From contig JBGCFP010000040.1 of assembly GCA_045107005.1 (NCBI GenBank), positions 25,269-89,268 on the forward strand: DNA of 64,000 nucleotides, given 5' to 3'. Position 1 is the stretch's first letter. Each line of letters starts with the position of its first letter. The notes beneath the pieces were generated by a model. The model was not told the DNA's origin. It did no database searches and saw only the letters and a program-made list of their open reading frames with translations. Shown here piece after piece: positions 17,081 through 25,985 of the stretch. The translations under genes were made by a program, and so were the position numbers. This DNA is from JBCCMA01 sp045107005. GTDB taxonomy: Bacteria; Pseudomonadota; Gammaproteobacteria; Steroidobacterales; JBCCMA01.

Positions 17081-17491
17081 TTACCGTTCGAGCCAAAGCA
17101 CCGCGTCGTAGCGCACTTCGACCTCTTCCATGGCTACGGCACTTTGCAGGGCGTTCAGCAACGGTCCGGACCAGCGCACCGGTCGTGCGTTCTTGAGCGC
17201 AAACCGATTGACGACGTCGCCGTCTGCGCCGTCGAGCAGCTCAATCGTTACCGGGGCCAGTGTTTGCTTGCCGAGTTTGGTGTCGCGATACCAGTCATAG
17301 AGCGTGCGGTCATCGCTCACCGCGCGCTGCAGCGTGACCGACATTCTCAGATCAGGATCCGCCTCACCGTCGAGCAGATCGTGCAAATGACTGACCGCGT
17401 GCAGCGCCACTGGTCGGTCGCCGATCTCGATACGAAAATGCGCGATCTGCGACGGCCGTTCAACGGCCCCTCCCGGTTTCAAGTTTTTCAT
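17081..17491 (-). CDS. Second phage tail tube-like protein (gp19 family), orphan
   Basis: A 136-residue protein of the same general family as the downstream gene but divergent. Shared landmarks are a substrate-like beta-rich N-terminal part (HFRIEIGDRPVALHAVSHL), a central VTLQRAVSDDRTLYDWYRD matching the downstream NVTLKRGIVLGDNEFFDWLE, and a C-terminal AVAMEEVEVRYDAV matching its SDVAIETLEVAHEG. Two tube paralogues side by side are common in contractile injection systems, where one forms the tube and another sits at its base. Forty bases separate it from the next gene on the same strand, and it diverges from an SDR gene. The ribosome site before its ATG at 17491 is weak. Confidence 0.8.
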   Translation of the reverse strand: MKNLKPGGAVERPSQIAHFRIEIGDRPVALHAVSHLHDLLDGEADPDLRMSVTLQRAVSDDRTLYDWYRDTKLGKQTLAPVTIELLDGADGDVVNRFALKNARPVRWSGPLLNALQSAVAMEEVEVRYDAVLWLER

Positions 17492-17645
17492 GCTCTGGCG
17501 GATAGGCGTACCCAGTCAGAATGACAAGCCGAATGCCGCTCAGTGTGGCGAGGATTGTGCAGCGCCGCCATCGCCCCAACGGGGGATACGGTCTTGCGCC
17601 AGGTTCTGCCGTACACTGCGCTGACATCCAAAAAGGAGATGCGCC

Positions 17646-18359
17646 ATGACAACACCTACCGCCCTGATTACCGGCGCCAGCCGCGGCATCGGCCGTGCTT
17701 GCGCGATCGGACTGGCCGCGCTGGGTTATCGCGTCGTCTTGACCGCCCGCTCCAAATCAGGACTCCAGGCAGTTGAAGATGAAATTGCACAGCTAGACGG
17801 CAGTGGCGAGACCTTGAGTTTCCCGCTCGATGTGACCGACGATTCCGCGCTGCTGGCCCTGATCGGCCTGCTCCACAAACAGGTCGGTCAGATCGACGTG
17901 CTGGTGAACAACGCGGGCATTGATGCCGACGGCACGCTGGACACCGAGCAGGCGGATTTCGACCGGCTGCTCAACACCAATCTGCGGGCGCCTTACGTGT
18001 TACTCAAACACGTTGTACCGATGATGGAAGGTGCCGCGAATCCGTACATTTTTAATGTCGCCTCGCGCGCGGGCAAAGTGGGTTTCGCCCACGCCGGGAG
18101 CTATGGCGCCAGCAAATTTGGCTTGGTTGGCCTCAACGAATCGCTGTATCGGGAATTCGCCTCATCGCCCATTCGCGTAACCGCCATTTGTCCCGGCTGG
18201 GTCAACACCGATATGGCGCAGTCGCCCAAATGCCCGCTCGAACCGGACGACATGATTCAGGTTGAAGACATTTTCGGCACGCTCGAGTGGTTGCTGTCGC
18301 TGTCACCGCAAACCTGCGTCAAAGAAGTGCAGATTGAATGCAAAGGCAGCATCGCCTGA
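17646..18359 (+). CDS. Short-chain dehydrogenase/reductase (SDR)
   Basis: A 237-residue classical SDR oxidoreductase. The cofactor site is ITGASRGIGRA, NNAG is present in LVNNAGIDADG, and the catalytic Ser and YxxxK are found in VASRAG and SYGASKFG. An AAGGAG ribosome site precedes the ATG. The substrate is unknown; 3-oxoacyl-ACP or 3-hydroxyacyl-CoA dehydrogenase activity would be typical of such proteins. It converges on an acyl-CoA ligase gene 14 bp away. Confidence 0.9.
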   Translation: MTTPTALITGASRGIGRACAIGLAALGYRVVLTARSKSGLQAVEDEIAQLDGSGETLSFPLDVTDDSALLALIGLLHKQVGQIDVLVNNAGIDADGTLDTEQADFDRLLNTNLRAPYVLLKHVVPMMEGAANPYIFNVASRAGKVGFAHAGSYGASKFGLVGLNESLYREFASSPIRVTAICPGWVNTDMAQSPKCPLEPDDMIQVEDIFGTLEWLLSLSPQTCVKEVQIECKGSIA

Positions 18360-18373
18360 AGCGCCCGGGCCGA

Positions 18374-20002
18374 CTATTGATCGTCGGCGAATCGAAATTC
18401 GGCAAACTGATCGCGCAGATCACGCTTCTGAATTTTCCCCGTCGCCGTATGCGGCAGTTCGTCAACAAACACCACGTCGTCGGGCATCCACCACTTGGCA
18501 ATTTTGCCCTTTAAGAACCCGAGCACCGTGTCGCCCTCGACCGTGGAGCCCTCCTCGCGCACGAGAATCAGCAGCGGCCGCTCACTCCATTTCGTGTGCG
18601 GTCGACCGATCACGGCTGCTTCCGCAACGCCTTGACACCCAACGGCAACGTTTTCGATTTCGATGGATGAAATCCACTCGCCGCCCGACTTGATGACGTC
18701 TTTGGCCCGGTCGGTGATTTGCATGTAGCCCGACGGGTCGATGGTGGCGACGTCGCCGGTGTCAAACCAGCCATCAGCCGTCAGCGCCGATTCGTCACTG
18801 CGGTAGTAGCCGCTGGATACTGCGGGTCCGCGCACCAGCAGATTACCAAACGTCTCGCCGTCGCGCGGCAAGTCCTTGCCCTCACCATCGACAATTTTCA
18901 TCTCTACCAGATACGGGGTTCGACCCTGCTTTTCCTTGATCTTGAGCTGCTCGCTGCGATCGAGCTGACGGGTTGCGTGCTTGAGCGATCCGGTCGTGCC
19001 AACGGGCGACATCTCGGTCATGCCCCAACCGTGAATGACTTCCACGTCGAAATCGTTTTCAAAACGATCGATCATCATCGGCGGGCACGCGGCCCCACCA
19101 ATGACAACGCGTTTTAGGAACGGTAGCTGGCTCGACGTCTTGTCGAGATACTGGAGCAACCCCAGCCAGACCGTGGGCACCGCAGCGCTGCACGACACCT
19201 GTTCGCCGTCGAGCAACTCGTAAATGCTCTGGCCGTCCATACCGGCGCCGGGCATGACCATTTTGGCGCCCACCATTGGCCCCGAAAAGGCCAGTGCCCA
19301 CGCGTTGGCGTGAAACATTGGCACGATGGGGAGCACAGCGTCGGAGGAATCCAGGCCAAACACGTCGGGCAAGTTGACCATCATAGCGTGCAGCACATTC
19401 GAGCGATGCGAGTACATCACGCCTTTGGGATTGCCGGTCGTCCCCGACGTGTAACACAAACCAGCCGCGTCGTTCTCATCGACGCGCAGCCACGCGATGT
19501 CATCGTCGACGCCGTCAATCCAGTCCTCGTAAGCCACCGCGTTGGTCAGCGTCGTCGCCGGCAAATGCGCGCCGTCGGTCATGACAATCACACGTTCGAG
19601 GGTCGGCAAGTGCTCCGCCAGTTTTTCAATGATCGGCAAGAACGTCAGATCGACAAAAACGATACGATCGGCGGCGTGATTGACGATGTAAATGAGTTGC
19701 TCGGCAAACAGCCGCGGGTTCAACGTGTGACAGATTGCGCCGATACCCATGATGCCGTACCACGCTTCCACGTGACGATCGGTGTTCCACGCCAGCGTCG
19801 CGATGCGATCGCCCTTGACGATGCCCTCACGTTGCAACGCTTTGGCGACGCGCAGTGCTCGCTGGCGCATTGCCCCGAGGGTTGTGCGCCGCAACGGACC
19901 TTCCACCGAGCGCGTAACCTGCTCGCGCTCGCCGTGATTGAGCGCAGCGTGATCGATTATGGTGTGAGCCAACAACGGGTAGTCTTGCATCAGGGCGCGC
20001 AT
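18374..20002 (-). CDS. Medium/long-chain fatty acid--CoA ligase
   Basis: An ANL-superfamily adenylate-forming enzyme that activates a carboxylic acid with ATP and CoA. The protein is 542 residues from the ATG at 20002, which has GGAG six bases upstream; the long N-terminal extension of the open frame overlaps the divergent gene and is not coding. The AMP-binding signature YTSGTTGNPKGVMYSHRS is complete, followed by HGWGMTEMSP, the DGWFDTGDVA motif and ITDRAKDVIKSGGEW. The C-terminal PHTATGKIQKRDLR contains the conserved catalytic Lys. It most resembles AlkK-like and DmdB-like ligases; acyl chain length cannot be decided from sequence. Confidence 0.93.
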   Translation of the reverse strand: MRALMQDYPLLAHTIIDHAALNHGEREQVTRSVEGPLRRTTLGAMRQRALRVAKALQREGIVKGDRIATLAWNTDRHVEAWYGIMGIGAICHTLNPRLFAEQLIYIVNHAADRIVFVDLTFLPIIEKLAEHLPTLERVIVMTDGAHLPATTLTNAVAYEDWIDGVDDDIAWLRVDENDAAGLCYTSGTTGNPKGVMYSHRSNVLHAMMVNLPDVFGLDSSDAVLPIVPMFHANAWALAFSGPMVGAKMVMPGAGMDGQSIYELLDGEQVSCSAAVPTVWLGLLQYLDKTSSQLPFLKRVVIGGAACPPMMIDRFENDFDVEVIHGWGMTEMSPVGTTGSLKHATRQLDRSEQLKIKEKQGRTPYLVEMKIVDGEGKDLPRDGETFGNLLVRGPAVSSGYYRSDESALTADGWFDTGDVATIDPSGYMQITDRAKDVIKSGGEWISSIEIENVAVGCQGVAEAAVIGRPHTKWSERPLLILVREEGSTVEGDTVLGFLKGKIAKWWMPDDVVFVDELPHTATGKIQKRDLRDQFAEFRFADDQ

Positions 20003-20143
20003 GCGTATCTCCGGTTTTGTTCGTCGGTGCAGTTTCACACGACGAGGTGCGCGCCGCCAAGTGCCAACGAGCGAACGCGGCCAATGACCCGATTGCTGTA
20101 TGGTTTGATCTTCGAATGACACTCGCCGACAGGAGTCCGTGCC

Positions 20144-21031
20144 GTGAACCATTATCAGACGATCGCCCTCACTTTTATTGCCATGGCGATGCCCCTGGCC
20201 AGCGCCGATCAGGAAATGCTGCAAAACGACGGTTTTTTCAGCGGCGCAGCCGCCACGTTTCAGGGCGGGTTTATCAGCGGCGAAGTTGCCGCGGTGCGTT
20301 TCGTGCCACAGATTCCGTGCCCGTGCGTCGTGCAGGACGTCACCGTGCTCTTCGGCGGCACGCCCGGGACAGAAGTGATGGGCGTCAGCGTGTGGGAAGA
20401 CGCGGCGAACGCGGACATACCGGGCAATCTGCTGTTCACCGGCGACGTCACACTGCAAGGCTCGAACGTCAATCTGCAGGTCATCGATCTCACGCTGACA
20501 CCGATCATCGTCAACGGTCCGTTTCGAGTTGGCCTTGAGTTCAATCACGACGGACTGCCCAGCGTCGCTACCGACAACGACGGTACTATTCTGGCCGACC
20601 AGAACTTCATCCTGGCCGATCTTGGCGGCGTGTCGTTTTGGTTTCGCTCCGCCACGCTCGGGGTGAGCGGCGACTTCATTATTCGCAGCACCGTCGATAA
20701 CCTGACTGCCGCAGACACCGACGGCGACGGTATCGCCGATGAGGCGGATAACTGCGTCGACGTCGCGAATCCTGCGCAGCTGGACACCAACAATGATGGT
20801 TACGGCAATCAGTGCGACGCAGACCTGAACGATGACTGCGTCGTCAATGCTGCCGACCTGGGGCTGCTGCGCGCGGGATTCTTCTTGACGGCCGACGACC
20901 CGGGCTGGAACCCCGACGCTGACTTGAATGGCGACCTGGTGATCAACGTCGTGGATCTGGGCGGTTTGCGCGCGGCGTTTTTCGGCGCACCCGGACCGAG
21001 CGGTACGACCGACGTGTGCAACGTCAGGTGA
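20144..21031 (+). CDS. Secreted protein with TSP3 and dockerin-like C-terminal module
   Basis: A 295-residue exported protein of unknown function starting at a GTG with AGGAG eight bases upstream. The signal peptide ends near PLASADQ. The middle is a beta-rich domain with no family I recognise. From about residue 190 a thrombospondin type 3 calcium motif (DTDGDGIADEADNC, then DTNNDGYGNQCD) is followed by two dockerin-type repeats, DLNDDCVVNAADLGLLR and DLNGDLVINVVDLGGLR. It ends with APGPSG and a final Cys-containing tail. The same module ends two other proteins of this window, encoded at 49952-51940 and 56856-58442. It overlaps the next gene by four bases (GTGA). Confidence 0.88.
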   Translation: MNHYQTIALTFIAMAMPLASADQEMLQNDGFFSGAAATFQGGFISGEVAAVRFVPQIPCPCVVQDVTVLFGGTPGTEVMGVSVWEDAANADIPGNLLFTGDVTLQGSNVNLQVIDLTLTPIIVNGPFRVGLEFNHDGLPSVATDNDGTILADQNFILADLGGVSFWFRSATLGVSGDFIIRSTVDNLTAADTDGDGIADEADNCVDVANPAQLDTNNDGYGNQCDADLNDDCVVNAADLGLLRAGFFLTADDPGWNPDADLNGDLVINVVDLGGLRAAFFGAPGPSGTTDVCNVR

Positions 21032-22662
21032 CGACCTCCAAAGAGCAGCGCAAGCTCGCGGCGCAGCTGCGCATCGGCACTCGCTATCGGCCCAAACGCC
21101 TGGCCGGGAGTTACGACGCCGTGGTGATCGGTTCGGGCATGGGGGGATTAACCACCGCCGCCCTGCTCAGCGATCTCGGTCAACGCGTGTGCGTGCTCGA
21201 GCAGCACTACACGGCCGGTGGCTATACCCATTCCTATGAGCGCGAAGGTTACGAGTGGGATGTTGGCGTGCACTACATTGGCGACGTGGGCAGTCAGACC
21301 CGCACGAAACGCATGTTCGATCATCTATCCGATCATCAGCTTACGTGGGCGCCCATGGCCGACGAATACGATCGCTTCTACGTGGGCGATAAAGTGTTCA
21401 ATGCCATGGCTGGCAAAGACGAGTTTCGCGCTAACCTGTTGCGCCAGTTCCCGGAGGAAGGCGCGGCCATCGACGCGTATTTGGGGCTGCTCAAGCAAGC
21501 CAGCGGCGCGACCTATTCCGCTACGATGGCGCGCCTGCTAAAACCGTGGCAGCGAGCCGCGGCGGCGCCGGTATTGAAGTGGCGCACGCCCAAACTGCTT
21601 TATCGCACGACCTGGGACGTGCTCAGCGAACTGACCGACAATCGCGATCTGATTGCAACCCTATGCGGCCAATGGGGCGACATGGGTCTGCCGCCCAAGC
21701 AGTCCGCGTTCATGATTCACGCCATGATTGCGCGTCATTACATGTTCGGCGGGTTCTACCCGGTCGGCGGCAGTTGGCAAATAGCCAAATCCATCCTGCC
21801 GAAAATTCAGTCCGCAGGTGGGGACGTGTTTACGTATGCCCGCGTCAAACAAATAGCGATCGAAGGCGGCAAAGTCAGCGGTGTGATCATGGACGACGAT
21901 CACCACATCGCCTGCGAGCAGGTGGTGTCAGCGGCCGGTGTTGCGAACACGTTTGAACATCTGCTGCCCGACAGCGCCGTGGCAAAGAGCGGTTACACGC
22001 AGAAAAAACCCAGTGTTCGTCCGAGCTTTGCGCATCTCGGTCTTTATATCGGCATCCAGAAGAGCGCCGCGGAACTCGGCTTGCCCAAAACCAATTTCTG
22101 GATCTATCCGCACAACGATTACGACCGAGCGGTGGCCGATTTCGTCGCCGACAAAGACGCACCGTTCCCGGTTGTCTACATTTCGTTTCCGTCAGCCAAA
22201 GACCCGGCTTACGAGAAACGACACCCCGGCACCGCGACCATTGAGGTGGTGGCTCCGGCGCCGTACGAATGGTTCAGCGCGTGGGAAGACTCCACCTGGG
22301 GCAAGCGCGGCGACGACTACGAAGCTTTCAAGGCGCAGCTGGGAGAACGCCTGATGCGCTACGTCTATGACAAACTGCCGCAGCTTGGCGGCAGCGTTGA
22401 CTACTACGAGGTGTCCACGCCGCTGTCGACCAACTGGTTCGCCGGCTACCGCCAGGGCGAACTGTACGGTCTGGATCACACGCCAGAGCGGCTGCAGCAG
22501 GACTGGCTCGGGCCACGCACGCGCATTCCCGGCCTGTGGCTAAGCGGTCAGGACACGCTGACTTGCGGCGTTACCGGCGCCATGATGGCCGGCATGCTGA
22601 CCGCAACCGCGATGAGCGGCGTGGGGAAGATGACGCCGTTGCTAAAGCAAATCTGGGGCTAG
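21028..22662 (+). CDS. NAD(P)/FAD-dependent oxidoreductase, RetSat / CrtI-CrtISO-like
   Basis: A 544-residue flavoprotein related to all-trans-retinol 13,14-reductase and carotenoid isomerases or desaturases. The FAD-binding motif is VVIGSGMGGLTTAALLSDLG, followed by LEQHYTAGGYTHSYER and WDVGVHYIGDVG. The C-terminal segment GLWLSGQDTLTCGVTGAMMAG closes the flavin site. I favour the GTG at 21028, which overlaps the TGA of the preceding gene (GTGA), over the GTG at 21016. It converges tail-to-tail with the next gene, with four overlapping bases. The hydrophobic substrate is unknown; no other carotenoid genes lie here. Confidence 0.88.
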   Translation: MTTSKEQRKLAAQLRIGTRYRPKRLAGSYDAVVIGSGMGGLTTAALLSDLGQRVCVLEQHYTAGGYTHSYEREGYEWDVGVHYIGDVGSQTRTKRMFDHLSDHQLTWAPMADEYDRFYVGDKVFNAMAGKDEFRANLLRQFPEEGAAIDAYLGLLKQASGATYSATMARLLKPWQRAAAAPVLKWRTPKLLYRTTWDVLSELTDNRDLIATLCGQWGDMGLPPKQSAFMIHAMIARHYMFGGFYPVGGSWQIAKSILPKIQSAGGDVFTYARVKQIAIEGGKVSGVIMDDDHHIACEQVVSAAGVANTFEHLLPDSAVAKSGYTQKKPSVRPSFAHLGLYIGIQKSAAELGLPKTNFWIYPHNDYDRAVADFVADKDAPFPVVYISFPSAKDPAYEKRHPGTATIEVVAPAPYEWFSAWEDSTWGKRGDDYEAFKAQLGERLMRYVYDKLPQLGGSVDYYEVSTPLSTNWFAGYRQGELYGLDHTPERLQQDWLGPRTRIPGLWLSGQDTLTCGVTGAMMAGMLTATAMSGVGKMTPLLKQIWG

Positions 22663-23174
22663 TTTTTAGAGTCGAGCAGCCGGCGGCGCGCCGCCTTTAG
22701 CAGGGCGGTCGAATAAACCTTGTGGACGGGCATCGCCGCGCGCACGGCCCAACCCAGTTTGCCCTCATCTTTGTTTCCGGGTACCACAGCAGAACCAAAC
22801 AACAGGCGGGTCTGACCCGATGGCGTTATGGGTTCGACCATGAACCACGAGCGCGTCTTCGCGTGCATGTCGCACATCAGAAGTTGACGCTCAGCGCGTT
22901 GCTCGACGGTCCACGCCGCAAACGCATCGATGGCGCCGCTGGCGACATCCCGCGCGTTCTGATCCGTTGACGGCCGGTCAACGACAAGCTTCAGTAACCA
23001 GCGCTCCAGCCCGAACAAGCGCGTAGTGTAAAACGCGTGGACAAAATCGGCGAGACTGACTCGTTGATCAACGACGGTCGCGTAGCAATCCGTGTAACCG
23101 CCCGCTCGCTGGTCGCGATGGTACTGACGCAATAACGCCTCGTCAGGCAGTTCGAGACGCGCAATTTCGGTCAT
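22659..23174 (-). CDS. Hypothetical protein
   Basis: A 171-residue protein with no signal peptide or membrane segment. It is rich in Leu, Arg and Asp, and contains FVHAFYTTRLFGLERWLLKLV and SWFMVEPITPSGQTRLLFGSAV. I cannot assign a family. It lies directly downstream of metY on the same strand, two bases after that gene, so it may be the last member of a metA-metY operon. Its 3' end overlaps the converging oxidoreductase gene by four bases. Confidence 0.75.
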   Translation of the reverse strand: MTEIARLELPDEALLRQYHRDQRAGGYTDCYATVVDQRVSLADFVHAFYTTRLFGLERWLLKLVVDRPSTDQNARDVASGAIDAFAAWTVEQRAERQLLMCDMHAKTRSWFMVEPITPSGQTRLLFGSAVVPGNKDEGKLGWAVRAAMPVHKVYSTALLKAARRRLLDSKN

Positions 23175-23176
23175 GC

Positions 23177-24451
23177 TTAGCCCGACGCGTCGAGCGCTTG
23201 ATCAAGATCCGCCAGAATGTCGTCGATGTGCTCAATGCCTATACACAGACGAATCATGTCGGGTGTCACGCCAGCCGACGCCATCTCGTCCTCGGACAGC
23301 TGTCGATGCGTAGTCGATGCCGGGTGCGCCGCCAGTGATTTTACGTCGCCAATGTTAACCAGCCGCAGGAACATTTCCAGTGCGTCGTAAAACTTCACAC
23401 CCGCGTCGAACCCGCCCTTGATGCCAAAGTTCAGCAAGGCAGACGGCCTGCCGTTGGTGTATTTCTTCGCCAGGTCAAAGTACGGCGAATTTTCAAGGCC
23501 CGCGTAGTTGACCCACGCGACGCGCGGATGGCTCGCCAGATGTTTTGCCACGGCGATGGCGTTATCGCAGTGGCGCTCCATCCGCAGCGGCAGCGTCTGC
23601 ATGCCTTGCAGGATGTTGAACGCGTTCATAGGACTCAACGCCGAGCCGGTGTTGCGTAACGCCACCGTGCGCACGCGACCGATGTAAGCGGCCGGGCCGA
23701 GCGCTTCGGTGTAAACCACACCGTGATACGACGCTTCGGGTGTCGTGAGCATGTGGAACCGCTCCGCATGATCCGTCCATGGAAACTGCCCGCCGTCGAC
23801 AATCATGCCGCCCAGTGTGTTGCCGTGACCGGCCATGTATTTGGTCAGTGAATTGACCACCACGTCGGCGCCCCACGCAATGGGTTTGATCAACGCGGGC
23901 GTCGCGACTGTGTTATCGACGATAAGCGGGACGCCGTGCGCGTGCGCCATGTCGGCCAGCGCTGCAATATCCACAACATTGCCAGCGGGGTTGCCGATGC
24001 TCTCGCAAAAGACCGCCGTCGTTTTGTCGTCAATCAGAGGCGCCATCGCGTCGACGGTGTCGTCGGCCGCAAATCGACAGTCAATACCAAGCTTGGGCAA
24101 CATGTGCTTGAACAACGTGTAGGTACCGCCGTAAACCGTGGGCACAGTCACGATGTTGTTGCCCTGTTCGGCAATGTTCTGCACCGCGTAAGTGACCGCT
24201 GCGCTGCCCGCCGACAGGCCGAGACCGGCGACACCGCCGTCCAGTTGCGCACAGCGTTGCTCGAGCACGTCGACGGTTGGGTTCATGATGCGCGAATAGA
24301 TGTTCCCCGGCACCGCGAGATTAAACAAATCGGCACCGTGCTGCGCGTCGTCGAATTCGTAAGCCACGGTTTGATAAATGGGGACGGCCGTCGCCTTGGT
24401 CTCAGGGTCGGCTTTGAAGCCCGCGTGAATTGCAAGCGTCTGGTCTTTCAT
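23177..24451 (-). CDS. metY: O-acetylhomoserine aminocarboxypropyltransferase / cysteine synthase family (MetY)
   Basis: A PLP enzyme making homocysteine from an O-acylhomoserine and sulfide. The 424-residue protein has the MetY-type opening TLAIHAGFKADPETKATAVPIYQT, the PLP Asp in VDNTVATP and the PLP lysine in VNSLTKYMAGHGNTLGG. The length, longer than MetB or MetZ, and the FKADPETKA start point to MetY. The ATG at 24451 has GAGGA seven bases upstream and overlaps the stop of metA by four bases (ATGA). Together with metA it gives direct sulfhydrylation toward methionine. Whether the donor is acetyl- or succinylhomoserine depends on metA specificity. Confidence 0.94.
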   Translation of the reverse strand: MKDQTLAIHAGFKADPETKATAVPIYQTVAYEFDDAQHGADLFNLAVPGNIYSRIMNPTVDVLEQRCAQLDGGVAGLGLSAGSAAVTYAVQNIAEQGNNIVTVPTVYGGTYTLFKHMLPKLGIDCRFAADDTVDAMAPLIDDKTTAVFCESIGNPAGNVVDIAALADMAHAHGVPLIVDNTVATPALIKPIAWGADVVVNSLTKYMAGHGNTLGGMIVDGGQFPWTDHAERFHMLTTPEASYHGVVYTEALGPAAYIGRVRTVALRNTGSALSPMNAFNILQGMQTLPLRMERHCDNAIAVAKHLASHPRVAWVNYAGLENSPYFDLAKKYTNGRPSALLNFGIKGGFDAGVKFYDALEMFLRLVNIGDVKSLAAHPASTTHRQLSEDEMASAGVTPDMIRLCIGIEHIDDILADLDQALDASG

Positions 24452-25527
24452 GCTGTGGTCCTCGAAGTGGTCTGACGGCAACCCAGTGGATCATCGGGAT
24501 CCACGCCGTCCATAAAAAGGCGATTTCGATCAAGGCTGGTTAACTGATAGACGCATCCCAGCCAATTGTTGAAGATCGCTTTGGCCGTGTCGCCCCAGGT
24601 GTTATCCAGCTGGTTCTCAATGCTCTGTTCCAGCGCCCGATCAGGCGGCGCGCCGCTGTCGATATGCCGCACCAACCGCTCCAGGTCGGCGTGCACACCG
24701 GCAGCAAAATAGTGTTCAGGGTGCGGCGGTCGGTCAGCGCGCTCACCTTGGGCGTAACGTACCGCCTCGCGCTTGTATTCCTTGAACAAGCTATTGGCAT
24801 CGTATTCCGGATGGCCCTGAAAATATACAACCCGAAACTGATCCGGGCTAACCGCCAAATGAACGCCGCCTTCGTCACTGCTCGCCAGCACCGTCAGTCC
24901 CGCATCCTCTATCTGGCGCGCGGAAATGTCGTTGAAACGCGAATGCGGTGCATCAAAGCGCGTATTGATATCGCGCAACAACGGATGTCTGGCTGACCGA
25001 ATGCGATGGCGATAAACCCCCCAGCGCTTTGCCGGAAGGGGTTGGCGTGCGATTGCATGATTGCGCTGTAACAGTGCATGGGTCGCCAGACAGGAGCACA
25101 GGATCGACGCGACATGCTGCTCAGCCCAGTCGACCACGTCCATCAGTGGCGTCCAAAAGGCCTCTTGCGGAAGAGCTGGATTGGCGACGTTCGCGCCAGT
25201 AATCACGAGCGCATCGAGCCCGTGTTCCTGCAGCTCCTCAAAACGATGATAGTGCTCATCAATGTAGCTCTGCGCGCTCGCGCCGCGCTGCAACTCGGGC
25301 AGAGAAAACGGATAGACGAAAAACTGTGCGATGCGATTGCACGATCCAACCAGCCGGATGAATTGACGCTCCGTCGCTTGCAGCGCCGAATCGGGCATCA
25401 TGTTCAAAAAACCGATGTGCAACTCGCGGATATCCTGACCGCGCGCCCGCTCGAGCGACAATAACTCGTGGCCCTGCTGACGCAGCGTCGAGAATGTGGG
25501 TAAATTAGAGTGAGCAACTAATGGCAT
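24448..25527 (-). CDS. metA: Homoserine O-acyltransferase (MetA family)
   Basis: First committed step of methionine synthesis, transferring an acyl group to homoserine. The 359-residue protein has the HTS-family opening LHIGFLNMMPDSALQATERQF, the nucleophile region SILCSCLATHALLQ and the catalytic His-Glu in FQGHPEYD. The Met start is set at 25527, since the family begins with a short LPTF-type N-terminus. The stop overlaps metY (ATGA), so the two are translated together. Coupling to a MetY-type sulfhydrylase suggests that the product might be acetylhomoserine, but sequence alone does not separate acetyl- from succinyltransferases in this family. Confidence 0.92.
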   Translation of the reverse strand: MPLVAHSNLPTFSTLRQQGHELLSLERARGQDIRELHIGFLNMMPDSALQATERQFIRLVGSCNRIAQFFVYPFSLPELQRGASAQSYIDEHYHRFEELQEHGLDALVITGANVANPALPQEAFWTPLMDVVDWAEQHVASILCSCLATHALLQRNHAIARQPLPAKRWGVYRHRIRSARHPLLRDINTRFDAPHSRFNDISARQIEDAGLTVLASSDEGGVHLAVSPDQFRVVYFQGHPEYDANSLFKEYKREAVRYAQGERADRPPHPEHYFAAGVHADLERLVRHIDSGAPPDRALEQSIENQLDNTWGDTAKAIFNNWLGCVYQLTSLDRNRLFMDGVDPDDPLGCRQTTSRTTA

Positions 25528-25613
25528 GGTAGAGAGTGTACAGCGACTGGCCTGCAATAAACGTCAATCTCACGAATAGTACAAACCAGGCAACGACAAC
25601 AGTAGGGAAAACG

Positions 25614-25985
25614 ATGAATCCATCAGTTAATGTTTTTGGTGAAACGCTCGGCGTTTGCGGCACCGACCCGGTGACCGGCTATTTTCGCGACGGCTGCTGC
25701 AACACATCCGGGCGCGATTCGGGTTCACACACGGTGTGCGTTGAGCTAACGACCGAGTTCCTGGAATTTTCGCGCGACCGGGGGAACGACTTGATGACGC
25801 CGCGACCGGAATTTGGTTTTCCCGGGTTACGTGCCGGACAGCGCTGGTGCCTGTGCGCGTCGCGTTGGCTGGAGAGTTACGAGGCGGGTAGCGCACCGCG
25901 CGTGGTGCTGCAGTCTACGCACCAGCGCGCGCTCGAAATCGTCCCGCTGGACGTGCTGACTCCGTTTGCCCTGGATGTGAACTAG
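25614..25985 (+). CDS. DUF2237 family protein
   Basis: A 123-residue cytosolic protein of the DUF2237 family, function unknown. Hallmarks are NVFGETLGVCGTDPVTGYFRDG, GSHTVCVELTTEFLEFSRDRGNDL and the C-terminal WLESYEAG followed by RALEIVPLDVL. The ATG at 25614 has TAGGGA upstream. A GTG start of an SDR gene directly abuts its stop, so the two are co-transcribed. The family is often found beside stress or metabolic genes, which does not reveal a reaction. Confidence 0.9.
   Translation: MNPSVNVFGETLGVCGTDPVTGYFRDGCCNTSGRDSGSHTVCVELTTEFLEFSRDRGNDLMTPRPEFGFPGLRAGQRWCLCASRWLESYEAGSAPRVVLQSTHQRALEIVPLDVLTPFALDVN

Noticed and set aside
16612..17491. Prophage region around the tail-tube genes
   Set aside because: No integrase, capsid, terminase, lysis or other tail gene, and flanking genes are ordinary metabolic genes.
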